Shown: positions 46,191 to 55,725, counted from the stretch's first letter. The stretch: DNA of 64,000 nt from Deltaproteobacteria bacterium (GCA_016709225.1 JADJEE010000012.1:744001-808000), one strand, 5' to 3'. Notes: generated by a model from the sequence alone, not told the origin. Made by a program: numbers and translations.

Positions 46191-46805
46191 TCATCGACCT
46201 TGCGCCGGCTCGTCGTCCTCGGCCAGGGCGTTGCGCTCGAGCTTCGCCACGCTCTGGCGCACGAGCTCGGGGTCCGCCGACGAGTTCAGCAACCGCTCGC
46301 GCAGCGCCACGCGGGCGCGCGCCAGTCGACTGCGGACCGTGTGCGGCGAGATACCCAAGATGGTCGCGATCTCGGCGCCCGGGAGCTCCTCCCAGTAGGC
46401 GAGCTCGAGCACGATCTGGAAGTCGACCGGCAGCTGACGCAGCGCGGTGAGCATCAACACCTCGTCCTGTTGCCGCGCGATCCGCTGGCTGACCGAGGTC
46501 CCGAGGTCGACCACCGACATCGTGGTCGGGTCGAAGACACCATCGTCGCGCACACGCCGACGCAGGTGATCGAACAGGCGGTTGCAGGCAATGCCGAGCA
46601 GGTAGGCGCGGAAGCCCGCCGACGGCACGCTGTCGCGGGCGCGGACGGCATCGGCGAAGGTCTGCTGCACGAGGTCCTCGACGTCGTCGCCGAGCTTGCT
46701 ACGGAAGAACCGGCCGATGGTCGCAAAGTGCCGACGCAGCAGCTCGTCGCCGGCGCTGCGATCGCCCCCGCGCCACGCTCCAAGCAACGCTGCATCGTCG
46801 GCCAC
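46191..46805 (-). CDS. ECF-type RNA polymerase sigma factor (paralogue of 14224-14838)
   Basis: 204 residues from GTG 46805. Region 2 shows DDVEDLVQQTFADAVRARDSVPSAGFRAYLLGIACNRLFDHLRRR, and region 4 shows LPVDFQIVLELAYWEELPGAEIATILGISPHTVRSRLARAR. It shares with the sigma factor at 14224 the length, the opening (DDxALLxAWRxGDR), 'DLVQQTF' and the linker 'FDPTTMSV', so the two are paralogues. This copy has no kinase or anti-sigma gene beside it. An extended -10 (TGg-TAAGCT) ends 6 bases before GTG, so the mRNA is probably leaderless. Confidence 0.9.
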   Translation of the reverse strand: MADDAALLGAWRGGDRSAGDELLRRHFATIGRFFRSKLGDDVEDLVQQTFADAVRARDSVPSAGFRAYLLGIACNRLFDHLRRRVRDDGVFDPTTMSVVDLGTSVSQRIARQQDEVLMLTALRQLPVDFQIVLELAYWEELPGAEIATILGISPHTVRSRLARARVALRERLLNSSADPELVRQSVAKLERNALAEDDEPAQGR

Positions 46806-46811
46806 GGCGAC

Positions 46812-46817
46812 AGCTTA
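46812..46817 (-). promoter_or_regulatory. Extended -10 (TGg-TAAGCT) of ECF sigma gene
   Basis: The minus-strand element ends exactly 6 bases before GTG 46805. It is one of the clearest cases of the recurrent layout. The rest of the 135-base gap to the M49 gene end shows no further signal. Confidence 0.55.
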
Positions 46818-46940
46818 CCACGGCCGTCGCGCCGTACGGCTCCGCGCCGCCGCGGTGGGGAGGCGACGGCGTCGGCGCGCGCGGCGTTGGCCGGCGGGCC
46901 GAGCGAGCCGCCCACCGCTCGGCCGCTGCCCGCGTCGGCC

Positions 46941-49052
46941 TCAGTTTTCGGTCGGCAGCAGCGATGCGTCCTTGGCGTACTCCAACATCTGCTGCGTGAA
47001 GTCCTCGGGGTACTCGATACGGACGTCCTTGATCGTCTCGCCGTCCATCACGGGCACCAGGCGCGGCTGGATGAAGCCGGCGTAAGGCGCGATGCCCAGC
47101 GCGGCGTAGCGCTTGCGCACCTGCGCGTGCAGCTCGCGATCCACCTTCACGCCGTAGGTCTCGACCAGCGCCTTGCCGGCCTCGTAGTCGCCGGTGCTCT
47201 TGATGCGCTGGACCTCGGCGAGCAGCTGACCGAAAAGGTCGCGCAGCTTGGCGTAGTCGCGGATCACGAAGTAGCTCTTGCCGTCGCGCTCGACCCGCTC
47301 GACGACCTTGTCGGCCTTGCCCTTCTCGAACACCCACGCGGCGACCATCTGGCGGTTGCGCATGTGGGCCTCCTCGAGGTCCTCGCCCTCTTCGAGCCTG
47401 GCGAGCTGCACCATCAGGCCGTTGCGGATGTAGTTGTCGTACGCGGCCTTGCCGACGTCGGTGGTCTTGGCGACGCCGATCTCCACCAGCTTCGGATCGG
47501 GCATGTAGTAGAGCGCGACCAGGTCCGCACGCGCCTCCTCGAGGGTGTTCGAGTAGTTCTTGAGGGTCTCGTTGGGCTGCGCCACGTCCGGCTCGAGCTG
47601 CCCCGACGCGTGACCGATGACCTCGTGCATGTCGGTGTGCAACGCGTCGGCGAGATCGGCGTGGGCCTTGGCGCGCGCGACCTCCTCCTTGCTCGCCGCG
47701 AACTCCTCGAGCACGCCCGACTGCCGCTTCGAGGCGTCGTAGGCGTACACGATGTTGCCCAGGTTGACCGACTTGCTGCCGTGCTCCGCCCGCACCCAGT
47801 TGGCGTTGGGCAGGTTGATCCCGATCGGCGTCGACGGGGCCGAGTCGCCGGCCTCGACCACGGCGAGGATGACCTTCGCCGAGATGCCGGTCACGCTGGG
47901 CTTGCGATGGTTCTTGGCGATCGGGGAGTGATCCTCGAACCACTGCGCCTGAGCACCGATCGCGGCGATGCGCTTGCTCGCCTCCATGTCCTTGATCGAC
48001 ACCACCGACTCCCAGGCCCCGCGATAGCCCAGCGGGTCGCCGTAGACCTCGATGAAGCCGTTGACGACGTCGACCCGCGACTCGGTGTCGGCCACCCACG
48101 CGATCGAGTACTCGTCGAAGCGCTTCAGATCACCGGTGCGGTAGAACTCGATCAGCTTCTGTAGCGCGAGCTTCTGCTTGTCGTTCTCGGCCACGCCGAC
48201 CGCCAACTCGAGCCACTTCACGATGTCGCTGATGGCGGCGTCGTACATGCCACCGACCTTCCACGTGCGCTCGACGACCTTGCCCCTGCGCTTGGCGAGC
48301 TGCGAGTTCAGGCCCCACGACACCGGCGTTGGGTCCTTCTTGTCGACCTTGCGCGCATAGAAGCGTTCGACGTCCTTCTGGCTCACGCCGTCGTAGTAGT
48401 TGGTCGCAGAGGACTTGATCAGATCCTGCTTGGGATCGAGGTTGACCCGCTTGGGCGCGACGCTGGGGTCGAACACGACAGGCGCCAGGGTCGCGAGCAG
48501 CTGATCGATGCTCTGACCACTGCGCAGCGGCAGCTTGCCTGGATCGACCGCCTTCACCATCGCGGCCAGCTGCTCGGCGTCGAAGCCGGGGGTCAGCTTC
48601 TTCATCGAGTAGTGATGATGGATGCCGTTGCTGAACCACACGCGCTTGGTGTAATCGAGCAGCGCGGCGTAGCCCGGCAACGCGTGGCTGGCCTCGTTGC
48701 CCACCACGGCCTCGAGGGTGCGTCGCACCAGCAGGTTGTGGCGGTAGTTCTGATCCCAGATGATGTCGCGGCCCGCGAGTGCGGCGCGGTAGAGGTAGTA
48801 GACCAGCTGCTTCTGCTGCAGCGGCAGCGCCTCGAAGCCGGGTACGCGGTAGCGCAGGATCCGAACGTCGGCGAACTGCTCGGCGAGCACCTTGAAGTCG
48901 TCGGCGGGCGCGGCGTCGCCCTGCGTCTCACCCGCGGCGGCGCCGGCAGGGCCGTCCGTCGTCGGCGCGGTGGTCTCCGGACGGGTCGGTCCGGGACAAG
49001 CCGACAGGGCGAGCAACGACAGCGCGAACGCGACCGTACGGGGCTTTTGCAT
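46941..49052 (-). CDS. Dipeptidyl-peptidase-III-like (M49) metallopeptidase lipoprotein
   Basis: 703 residues. The signal ends FALSLLALSAC (lipid Cys19), followed by a Thr/Pro/Ala/Gly spacer. The catalytic zinc motif is HEVIGH (476-481), and the second motif is EEARAD (505-510; EECRAE in classical DPP III). 'VEAGDSAPSTPIGINLPNANW', 'NYYDGVSQKDVERFYARK' and 'RFDEYSIAWV' also fit the M49 family. It should remove dipeptides from the N-termini of short peptides. Lipid anchoring outside the cytoplasm is notable, since most DPP III enzymes are cytosolic. ATG 49052 starts the signal, and TTGTCT 6 bases upstream is a weak -10. Confidence 0.9.
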   Translation of the reverse strand: MQKPRTVAFALSLLALSACPGPTRPETTAPTTDGPAGAAAGETQGDAAPADDFKVLAEQFADVRILRYRVPGFEALPLQQKQLVYYLYRAALAGRDIIWDQNYRHNLLVRRTLEAVVGNEASHALPGYAALLDYTKRVWFSNGIHHHYSMKKLTPGFDAEQLAAMVKAVDPGKLPLRSGQSIDQLLATLAPVVFDPSVAPKRVNLDPKQDLIKSSATNYYDGVSQKDVERFYARKVDKKDPTPVSWGLNSQLAKRRGKVVERTWKVGGMYDAAISDIVKWLELAVGVAENDKQKLALQKLIEFYRTGDLKRFDEYSIAWVADTESRVDVVNGFIEVYGDPLGYRGAWESVVSIKDMEASKRIAAIGAQAQWFEDHSPIAKNHRKPSVTGISAKVILAVVEAGDSAPSTPIGINLPNANWVRAEHGSKSVNLGNIVYAYDASKRQSGVLEEFAASKEEVARAKAHADLADALHTDMHEVIGHASGQLEPDVAQPNETLKNYSNTLEEARADLVALYYMPDPKLVEIGVAKTTDVGKAAYDNYIRNGLMVQLARLEEGEDLEEAHMRNRQMVAAWVFEKGKADKVVERVERDGKSYFVIRDYAKLRDLFGQLLAEVQRIKSTGDYEAGKALVETYGVKVDRELHAQVRKRYAALGIAPYAGFIQPRLVPVMDGETIKDVRIEYPEDFTQQMLEYAKDASLLPTEN

Positions 49053-49297
49053 GGGGGGAGACAACCCGCGGGCGACCGCGCTCGTCAAGCGCGGAAGCCG
49101 GCTTGGTGCCGGTCCGGCCCGGGCCAGGCCGGGCCGAATGTCACGGATTCGTGCGGCGCAGGCCATCGCGATCGATGTGCGGGCCCCGCTCGCCCCCCTG
49201 GACCTGAGCGGACGCGCAGGTACCGAAAGGGGGTCGGTGTTTCGGTCCGCAGCTTGGCCCCGTGCGTGGACCCCACCTAAGCTTGGATCCCTCGGCA

Positions 49298-51538
49298 GTG
49301 AACCCTCCCCTGCAACCCTCACCGTCACGCGTCATCGAAGAGGAAGCGCCGCACACCGATGCGATCGCGCAGGTGCTCCGCGTGCTCTCGATCCTGCGTC
49401 GGCGATGGCTCGTCGTCGCGGTGACGGTGGTGCTCGCCGTCGCGGCCGCGGCGCTCGCGGTCACGATGCTGCGACCGCGCTGGCGCGCGAGCACCTCGGT
49501 GGTGCTGCACATGTCGGGTCCGCAGGTCCTCGACAAGGTGAAGGGCATCGCCGAGGACGCCGACGCGCGCGTGGTCGGCTACAAAGAGTACTACCAGACC
49601 CAGCGGACCATCATCCACAGCCGCGCGGTCGCGAAGCTGGCGCTCGCGAAGCTGGGCCTGGCCTCGGATCCGACGTTCCTCGGCATCGACGGCATCGAGT
49701 CCGAGGCCGAGCGGGTGGCGGTCGCTGCGACCATCGACCCCATCGAGCGCCTGCGGGACCTCGTGTCGGTCGAAGAGGTCCGCAACTCGCGGGTGCTCGA
49801 GATCTCGGCCGAATACCCCGACCCCGAGGTCGCGCGCGACATCGCCGACCGCGTCGCCGAGGCCTACCTCGAGTACGTGCAGTCGAGCCGTACCGATCTG
49901 GGCAGCGTCGCCAAGGACGACATCGCAGCCGAGCGCACGCGCGCCGAGAGCTCGATGAACGAGGCCGAGCACGCCCTGCAGGATTTCAAGGACAAGCACG
50001 GCATCGCGGCCGCCACGCTGTCCGACCGTCAGGATGTCATCAACCAGGACGTGATGATCTGGTCGTCGCGTGCGAAGGAGGCCGAGGCCGAGCGGATCAC
50101 CCACGAGCGCATGCTCGAGCAGGCCAAGCGCCTGCACGAGGCTGGCAACCTCGCGGGCGCCACGCTGCTGCCGGAGAGCCGCCGCGCGTTGTTCGAGACC
50201 ATGCGCCAGCAGGAGCTGGAGGCCGAGGCCGAGTTCGCCACCGCCGACGAGGTCTACGGCCCCAAGCACGTCGAGCACGCCAAGGCCAAGCGGAGGCTAG
50301 AGCTCGCGCAGCGCAAGATCGAGCGTGAGGCCAAGAGCCTGATCGAGTCACTCGAGGCCGAGGTCGCTGCTGCGGCCGCGACCGAGCACGACCTCGAGCG
50401 CAAGCTCGGCGGTGAGAACTCCCGCGCACTCAAGCTCGGTGGGCTCGAGCGCGAGTACCGTGAGCTCGAACGCGCGGCCAAGAAGGCCGAGGAGGACTAC
50501 CTGCTGATCGCGCGTCGCGACACCGAGATCGCGGTCAGCAACCGCGTCGAGGACGAGGGCATCGAGGTGCTCGACTGGGCGGTGGCACCCAACGTGCCGG
50601 TGTTCCCGCGCAAGGGCCTGATGTTCGCGCTCGCGGTGGTCGCAGGGCTGTCGATGGGCTCGTTGCTGGCGGTGGCGGTCGACTTCCGCGACCATCGCAT
50701 CCGTGGCCTGCTCGACCTCGAGCGCGCACTCGCGAGCTTCGGGGTGCCGGTGCTCGGCCAGCTGCCGCTGCTCCCGCCCGACACGCGCCTGGGCGTCGCG
50801 AACGCCCGCGCGCAGCGGCGGCAACGCGATCTCTACGCGCACCTCTATCCCCAGTCGCTGATGGCCGAGCGCTGCCGCGGCATCCGTACCTCGCTGGCGT
50901 TCTCGCAGGGCCCCGACGCGCTGCGCACCATCATGGTGACCTCGCCGAGCTCCTCGGAGGGCAAGAGCTCGACCGCGATGAACCTCGCGCTGTCGTTCTG
51001 CCAGGCCAGCAAGCGCGTGGTGCTGATCGACGCCGACATGCGACGCCCGCGAATCCACCAGGTCTTCGCGTCGCCGCGTGAAAAGGAGGGCACCGGGTTG
51101 TCGGCGTACCTCACCGGCGTCTCGACGATCGACGAGGTGATCCTCGACGCACCCGACGACGCACCCGCGCAGCTCAAGATCGTGCCGTGCGGCGGCCTGC
51201 CGGCGAACCCTGCCGAGCTGCTCGACACGCCGGTATTCCGCCGCGCGCTCGCCGAGCTGCGCGACCGCTTCGACGTCGTGATCGTCGACACCCCGCCGGT
51301 GCTCCCCGTCACCGACCCGCTCATCATCTCGCGCGAGGTCGATGGCGTGGTCGTGGTGACGCGTTGCGAGTCGACCACCCGCGGCGAGCTGCAGCGCACG
51401 CTCGCGCAGCTGGCCAAGAGCGACACCAACATCCTCGGTGTCGTGCTCAACGAGGTCGACGCGCGACAGGAGCGTTACGCGTACAACTCCGCGTACTACA
51501 CGTACCGCGCCAACGAAGCCGAGAACGAGCCGGCGTAG
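49298..51538 (+). CDS. Wzc-type polysaccharide co-polymerase and tyrosine autokinase
   Basis: 746 residues. A Wzz-type N-terminal membrane helix (RRRWLVVAVTVVLAVAAAALAV) is followed by a periplasmic coiled-coil region of about 380 residues and a second membrane helix (GLMFALAVVAGLSMGSLLAVAV). The cytoplasmic BY-kinase domain has Walker A SSSEGKSS, Walker A' VVLIDADMRRPR and Walker B DVVIVDTPP. The C-terminal tyrosine cluster is YAYNSAYYTY. It controls chain length and export of an exopolysaccharide through cycles of tyrosine phosphorylation. The start is uncertain. GTG 49298 has TAAGCT 14 bases upstream, and GTG 49262 in frame is possible. The Wzy/ligase gene follows after 37 bases. Confidence 0.92.
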   Translation: MNPPLQPSPSRVIEEEAPHTDAIAQVLRVLSILRRRWLVVAVTVVLAVAAAALAVTMLRPRWRASTSVVLHMSGPQVLDKVKGIAEDADARVVGYKEYYQTQRTIIHSRAVAKLALAKLGLASDPTFLGIDGIESEAERVAVAATIDPIERLRDLVSVEEVRNSRVLEISAEYPDPEVARDIADRVAEAYLEYVQSSRTDLGSVAKDDIAAERTRAESSMNEAEHALQDFKDKHGIAAATLSDRQDVINQDVMIWSSRAKEAEAERITHERMLEQAKRLHEAGNLAGATLLPESRRALFETMRQQELEAEAEFATADEVYGPKHVEHAKAKRRLELAQRKIEREAKSLIESLEAEVAAAAATEHDLERKLGGENSRALKLGGLEREYRELERAAKKAEEDYLLIARRDTEIAVSNRVEDEGIEVLDWAVAPNVPVFPRKGLMFALAVVAGLSMGSLLAVAVDFRDHRIRGLLDLERALASFGVPVLGQLPLLPPDTRLGVANARAQRRQRDLYAHLYPQSLMAERCRGIRTSLAFSQGPDALRTIMVTSPSSSEGKSSTAMNLALSFCQASKRVVLIDADMRRPRIHQVFASPREKEGTGLSAYLTGVSTIDEVILDAPDDAPAQLKIVPCGGLPANPAELLDTPVFRRALAELRDRFDVVIVDTPPVLPVTDPLIISREVDGVVVVTRCESTTRGELQRTLAQLAKSDTNILGVVLNEVDARQERYAYNSAYYTYRANEAENEPA

Positions 51539-51575
51539 CCCGGCGCTGCCGCGTCGTCGCGCCGCGCGAGAGCAC

Positions 51576-53963
51576 ATGGACGAACCCGAGGTCGCCACCG
51601 GACCCGACGACGAGCCCTCGCCGGAGCGCGGGACCCATCGCCGCGGACGCCCGACCACGCCGTGGTCGCGGCTGCTGCTGGGCGCCGCGATCGGCATGCC
51701 CGCGATGGCCTTCGGCGGGGTTCATCCGGCCACCGTGATTGCTTTTTGCGCGCTGGTGCTGGCGCTGTGGCTGCGGCTGTGCCTGCGTGCGCGCTCGGGC
51801 CTGCAGATCCCGGCATGGACCGCCGTTGGGCTGCTGGCCGTGCTCGCGACCACGCTGCAGTGCTTGCCGCTGGCCGGCGTGCGGGAGTCGCTGGCCCCCG
51901 GCCTCGATGCGATGGTGCGCGAGGCCCTGCACGGCACCGGCGTGCAGGCACGCGAAGGCCTCTCGCCGACGCCCGCCGACACCGGCCTCGAGGCCGCGCG
52001 ACTGCTGGCCCTCACCGCGTTGTTCGTGGCCGCGGCACAGCTGTCGTGGCGCGTGAGCGCGGCGTTCGTGACACTGCTCGGCACCGCGGTCGCGTTGGTC
52101 GGGTTCGCGCACCAGGCCGCCGGCCTGCACACGATCTACGGCTGGTACATGCCGCTCGACATCGATCGCGCGGGCGTACCGGCGCTGCTGGGGACCTTCG
52201 TCAACCCCAACCATCAATCGGGCCTACTACTGCTGGGCATCTTCAGTGGCATCGCGGTTGCGGCCGACCAACACGCGCACGGCCTGGTCACCGCGGATCC
52301 CGGCCGCGTCGATCGCTATGGCGATCGATTCCTCGCGGCCATGGCCGGCGTGACGATCCAGATCCCGGCGCTGGTGCTGTCGCTGTCGCGCGGCGCGTTG
52401 GTGGCGTTCTTGCTGTTGGCGCCGGTCGCAGGCTGGCTCGCGCTGCGGCGGCAGTCGGCGGGTCGGCGTGCACGCCGGCGACGTACCGAGCGGCTTTCGC
52501 CGGCCCGCATCATGGTCGTAGCCGGCGCGGTGGGGCTGTTCTTGCTGGTCGCGCAGCACGGTGCGTGGCGAGAGCTCGCAACGCTGTCGTCGCTGCACGA
52601 CTCGGTGGGCGAGACCGATCACAAGCTCGGCCAAGCGGTGCAGGCACTGCGCATGCTCAGCCTGTCGCCGGTGCTGGGTGTCGGCCGCGGGGCCTTCGTC
52701 GATCTCTTCCCCTCGGTGCGCGCCGACGGCTCGTACGTGCTCGCAACCCACCTCGAGTGTGCACCGGCGGCGATGCTGCTCGAGTGGGGCCCATGGTTCG
52801 GCGGCACCGTGCTCGGCGGGCTGACGCTGTGGTGGCTGGTGGCGTTCGTGCGCGGCGGGCCCCGCTCCGATCGCAACGCGCGGCGCGTGGTGCTGCTGGG
52901 CCTGCTGGCGCTGGCGCTGCAGAACACCGTCGACTTCTCGTTCGAGTTCCTCGGCGTCGCCGCGCCCGCGGTCGCACTGGCGGGCGCGCTGTCGACTGGC
53001 CCGATTCGCGTGTTCGGCTCGCGCCGCAGCGCCGTGGTGGGTGGGCTCGCGCTCGCGGCCGGACTGACACTCGCGATCGTCAGCCGCGGTCACTCGCAGC
53101 TGCTGCGCGAGGACGTCAACAGCCGCATCCTCGCCGGCGACGAGGCACTCGAGCTCGCGGCCCTGCGCGCGCGGCCGCTCGACGGTCGTCTGCACGGGCT
53201 GCTGGCACGACGCGCAGCCAAGGCCCGCGACTACGCGACCGCGGTCGAGCGCGCCGACGTGGCGGTGCGACTGCGCCCCGGCAATGTCGACCCGTGGCTC
53301 ATCCGCGGGGTCGCGCTGCGACGACTCGGTCGCGTCGACGAAGGCGACCGCTCGATCGCCGAGGGCCTCGCGCGGCTGCACGAGCGGCCCGACGAGGCGT
53401 TGCTCGCGTGGCTGCTCGGCGAGTACCCCGACCCCGCGACCTGGGCGACGCTGTGCCCGACCGAGCCCGCGCCGTGGCGCGCACTGGTCGACGCGCTCGC
53501 CACCGTCGCGCCGCAGCACGCCGACGCGGTGGCGGCCGCACGCGCGCGGGCCCTGCCCGACGACCCCGAGCCGCTGCGCGTGCGTCACGACCTCGCGCTG
53601 CAGGCTGGCAACCCCACGCTCGCGCTGCATCATGCACGCCTGCTGCGGCAGCTCGCGCCCAACGACGTCGCGGCCCATCTCGCGGTCGCGCGGGCGCTGC
53701 GGGCCCTCGGACGCACGACCGAGGCCCGCGACGCGCTGTTCGCCGCGCTCGACGAGGACGCACCGCGCGGCCCCGGCTTCGCGGATCTCGCCGAGCGCGG
53801 CCTGCTCGAGCAAGACCTCGTCGCGGTGCTGCTCGAGCTCGGCGACGCCGACTCGATCGCGCGCGCACGCAAGCTGATGCCGGAGCTACTGTCGCGACCG
53901 GCGAGCCGCGACGCGCGGCGGGTCTCCGAGGCGCTCGCGGTCCGGCTCGACGATCTGCGCTGA
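51576..53963 (+). CDS. Wzy/O-antigen-ligase-type membrane protein with TPR C-terminus
   Basis: 795 residues. About ten membrane helices (about 25-500) include the ligase/polymerase signature 'LGTFVNPNHQSGLLLLGI', a large outside loop (about 330-380, with HDSVGETDHKLGQAVQAL) and 'LSPVLGVGRGAFVDLFP', as in Wzy_C (PF04932) proteins. The C-terminal 270 residues form TPR-like helices (YATAVERADVAVRLRPGNVDPWLIRGVALRRLGRVDEG; LRALGRTTEARDALFAAL), as in other polymerase-TPR fusions. It probably polymerises or ligates the polysaccharide whose length is set by the upstream Wzc. The gap to that gene is 37 bases, so they should be one operon. No glycosyltransferases are adjacent in the window. Confidence 0.88.
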   Translation: MDEPEVATGPDDEPSPERGTHRRGRPTTPWSRLLLGAAIGMPAMAFGGVHPATVIAFCALVLALWLRLCLRARSGLQIPAWTAVGLLAVLATTLQCLPLAGVRESLAPGLDAMVREALHGTGVQAREGLSPTPADTGLEAARLLALTALFVAAAQLSWRVSAAFVTLLGTAVALVGFAHQAAGLHTIYGWYMPLDIDRAGVPALLGTFVNPNHQSGLLLLGIFSGIAVAADQHAHGLVTADPGRVDRYGDRFLAAMAGVTIQIPALVLSLSRGALVAFLLLAPVAGWLALRRQSAGRRARRRRTERLSPARIMVVAGAVGLFLLVAQHGAWRELATLSSLHDSVGETDHKLGQAVQALRMLSLSPVLGVGRGAFVDLFPSVRADGSYVLATHLECAPAAMLLEWGPWFGGTVLGGLTLWWLVAFVRGGPRSDRNARRVVLLGLLALALQNTVDFSFEFLGVAAPAVALAGALSTGPIRVFGSRRSAVVGGLALAAGLTLAIVSRGHSQLLREDVNSRILAGDEALELAALRARPLDGRLHGLLARRAAKARDYATAVERADVAVRLRPGNVDPWLIRGVALRRLGRVDEGDRSIAEGLARLHERPDEALLAWLLGEYPDPATWATLCPTEPAPWRALVDALATVAPQHADAVAAARARALPDDPEPLRVRHDLALQAGNPTLALHHARLLRQLAPNDVAAHLAVARALRALGRTTEARDALFAALDEDAPRGPGFADLAERGLLEQDLVAVLLELGDADSIARARKLMPELLSRPASRDARRVSEALAVRLDDLR

Positions 53964-54092
53964 GCTCCCACGCGAGCGCGACGCGCATCGGCGAGTCGTC
54001 GCCGCAGGCGGACAGAACGCGTCGAACACCAGCTCGCGGAAGAACCTCGACCACGCACGCCGCCGCGATGCCGCTCGACGACGGCGACATGG

Positions 54093-54098
54093 CATGAT
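54093..54098 (+). promoter_or_regulatory. Extended -10 (TGg-CATGAT) of PL7 lyase gene
   Basis: It ends 6 bases before ATG 54105 and favours ATG over the in-frame GTG 54102. The remaining 141 bases after the Wzy gene show no other signal. Confidence 0.5.
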
Positions 54099-54104
54099 CC
54101 CGTG

Positions 54105-55028
54105 ATGGATCGCCGGACCTCGCTGTGCGTGATGTTCTCGCTCGCGTGCGCCAACTCGCCGGCGACCGACGAGGACTCGGGCACCACCGCGGGCAGCAGC
54201 TCGGGCCAGGTCGGCGACGATGGCACCACCGCGACCACGGGCGCCTCATCGACCACCGCTACAGCCACCACCGCCGCGGACACCACCGCCGCCGATGCCA
54301 CCACCGCCGCGGACTCCGGTAGCGGTGAGGACGACGGCGGCAGCAGCACCGGCGCGCCCGCGATCGCGCCCGCCGACCTGTTGGATCTCGCGGCGTGGAA
54401 GCTGACGCTGCCGATCGCCCGCGACGAGCCCGATCAACCGCTCGAGATCCTCCAACCAGAGCTTGGCACCTACGCGATCGAGCCGTGGTTCCACCTCGAC
54501 GACGCCGCCACGGCGGTGGTCTTTCGCGCCAACGCCGGCGGCGTGACCACCAACAACTCCGGCTATCCCCGTGCCGAGCTGCGCGAGATGGCCAATGACG
54601 GCCTCGATCCCGCCAGCTGGTCGACCAGCGATGGCGTCCACTCGATGACGATCACACAGGCGATCACCCACCTGCCGGACGCCAAGCCCCACGTGGTGGC
54701 GGGGCAGATCCACGACGCCTCCGACGATGTCGTGATGATCCGGCTCGAAGGGAGCCATCTCTTCGTCGAGGGCGGCGGCGACGAGCTCGGCGACCTCGCG
54801 ACCGACTACGTACTCGGCACCACCTTCACGGTGATGCTGCGGGCTTCCGAGGGCGCGATCGACATCTACTACGAAGACCTCTCGACGCCGGTGGTGTCCA
54901 TCGAGCGCGACGTCGATGGCTGCTACTTCAAGGCCGGCGTGTACACCCAGTCGAACCCCGAGCACGGTGACGAGCCCGACGCCTACGGCGAGGTCGTGAT
55001 CTCGGAGCTCGTCGTCACCCACGCATAG
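54105..55028 (+). CDS. Polysaccharide lyase family 7 (alginate lyase) lipoprotein
   Basis: 307 residues. A short signal with CVMFSLAC (lipid Cys15) is followed by a Ser/Thr/Ala/Gly/Asp spacer to about residue 88. The PL7 beta-jelly-roll has the three catalytic strands: RAELR (156-160), QIH (201-203) and YFKAGVYTQ (274-282, Tyr280 as base/acid). All key Arg, Gln, His and Tyr residues are present, so it should cleave alginate or a related uronic-acid polymer by beta-elimination. It lies directly downstream of the exopolysaccharide assembly genes but has its own promoter. It may trim the cell's own matrix or attack foreign polymer. Confidence 0.9.
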   Translation: MDRRTSLCVMFSLACANSPATDEDSGTTAGSSSGQVGDDGTTATTGASSTTATATTAADTTAADATTAADSGSGEDDGGSSTGAPAIAPADLLDLAAWKLTLPIARDEPDQPLEILQPELGTYAIEPWFHLDDAATAVVFRANAGGVTTNNSGYPRAELREMANDGLDPASWSTSDGVHSMTITQAITHLPDAKPHVVAGQIHDASDDVVMIRLEGSHLFVEGGGDELGDLATDYVLGTTFTVMLRASEGAIDIYYEDLSTPVVSIERDVDGCYFKAGVYTQSNPEHGDEPDAYGEVVISELVVTHA

Positions 55029-55035
55029 ACCGCTC

Positions 55036-55725
55036 ATGACGCGCATCTCGCATCTGCTGCTTCGCACCACCGATCTCGCCGCGGCGCGTGGCTTCTACGA
55101 CGAGATCCTCGTGGGGGGCTGCCCCGATGTCGTCGAGCTACCCGCAGCTGCACGGGCGCGCGGCGCCAAGCCGCACTGGCTCGGGCACATCGCCGTCGAC
55201 GATCCCGCCGCGATGATCGCCGCGCTGGTCGACCGCGGGGCACAGCTGCTGGGCCCTGCGTTCACGACCCGCGGCGCCACCGCGCAGGCGCTGCGGGAGC
55301 GCGGTGGCGCCGTGATCGCGATTGGCGGACCGGGCGATGCGACCGCCCGCAGCGACCTCGCGTGGCACCTGACGTGGAGTCACTCGCCGGTGGAGTCGCT
55401 CGCGGATCACGTCGAGCTGTTCGGTTGGCAGGCGACGACGCAGGTCGACACCAACGGTTTCGGCATCCACCGCGGGTTTGCGTGGACACCGGGTGGACCG
55501 AGCGTGGGTGCGGTCGCCGATGTCGCGGCGGTGGCGGGCGTGCACGCGCAGTGGTTGTACGTGTTTGCGGTCCCCGATCTCGACCGCGTGGTCGCGAAGG
55601 TCCGCGAACGCGGCGGACTCGCGCTCGGTCCCACGACGCTGCCCAGCGGCGCGCGCATGGCCGCGTGCGACGATCCCCAGGGCGGCGCGTTCGGTCTCAC
55701 CGACGCGACGACGCTCGCGGTGTGA
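55036..55725 (+). CDS. Two-domain VOC (glyoxalase/bleomycin-resistance) protein
   Basis: 229 residues with two tandem VOC modules (about 1-105 and 115-225). Landmarks are 'ISHLLLRTTDLAAARGFYDEIL', 'HWLGHIAVDDPAAMIAALVDRGAQLLGP', 'YVFAVPDLDRVVAKVRERGGLALGPTTLPSGARMAACDDPQGGAFGL'. The His/Glu metal ligands are only partly evident (His in 'HLLLRT', 'GHIAV'), so the reaction is unknown. It starts 7 bases after the PL7 lyase stop and is probably co-transcribed with it. No functional link is visible. Confidence 0.85.
   Translation: MTRISHLLLRTTDLAAARGFYDEILVGGCPDVVELPAAARARGAKPHWLGHIAVDDPAAMIAALVDRGAQLLGPAFTTRGATAQALRERGGAVIAIGGPGDATARSDLAWHLTWSHSPVESLADHVELFGWQATTQVDTNGFGIHRGFAWTPGGPSVGAVADVAAVAGVHAQWLYVFAVPDLDRVVAKVRERGGLALGPTTLPSGARMAACDDPQGGAFGLTDATTLAV

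Noticed and set aside
46146..48164. Open frame of 672 codons on the plus strand opposite the ECF sigma and M49 genes
   Set aside because: Its composition (Asp/Leu/Gly/His/Arg-rich, no domain) is that of an antisense shadow in high-GC DNA. The minus strand carries two clearly conserved proteins.
49115..49136. 8-base stem hairpin (CGGCCCGG/CCGGGCCG) in the gap before the Wzc gene
   Set aside because: It lies in a divergent promoter region, not after a gene, and similar GC palindromes are frequent here. No function assigned.
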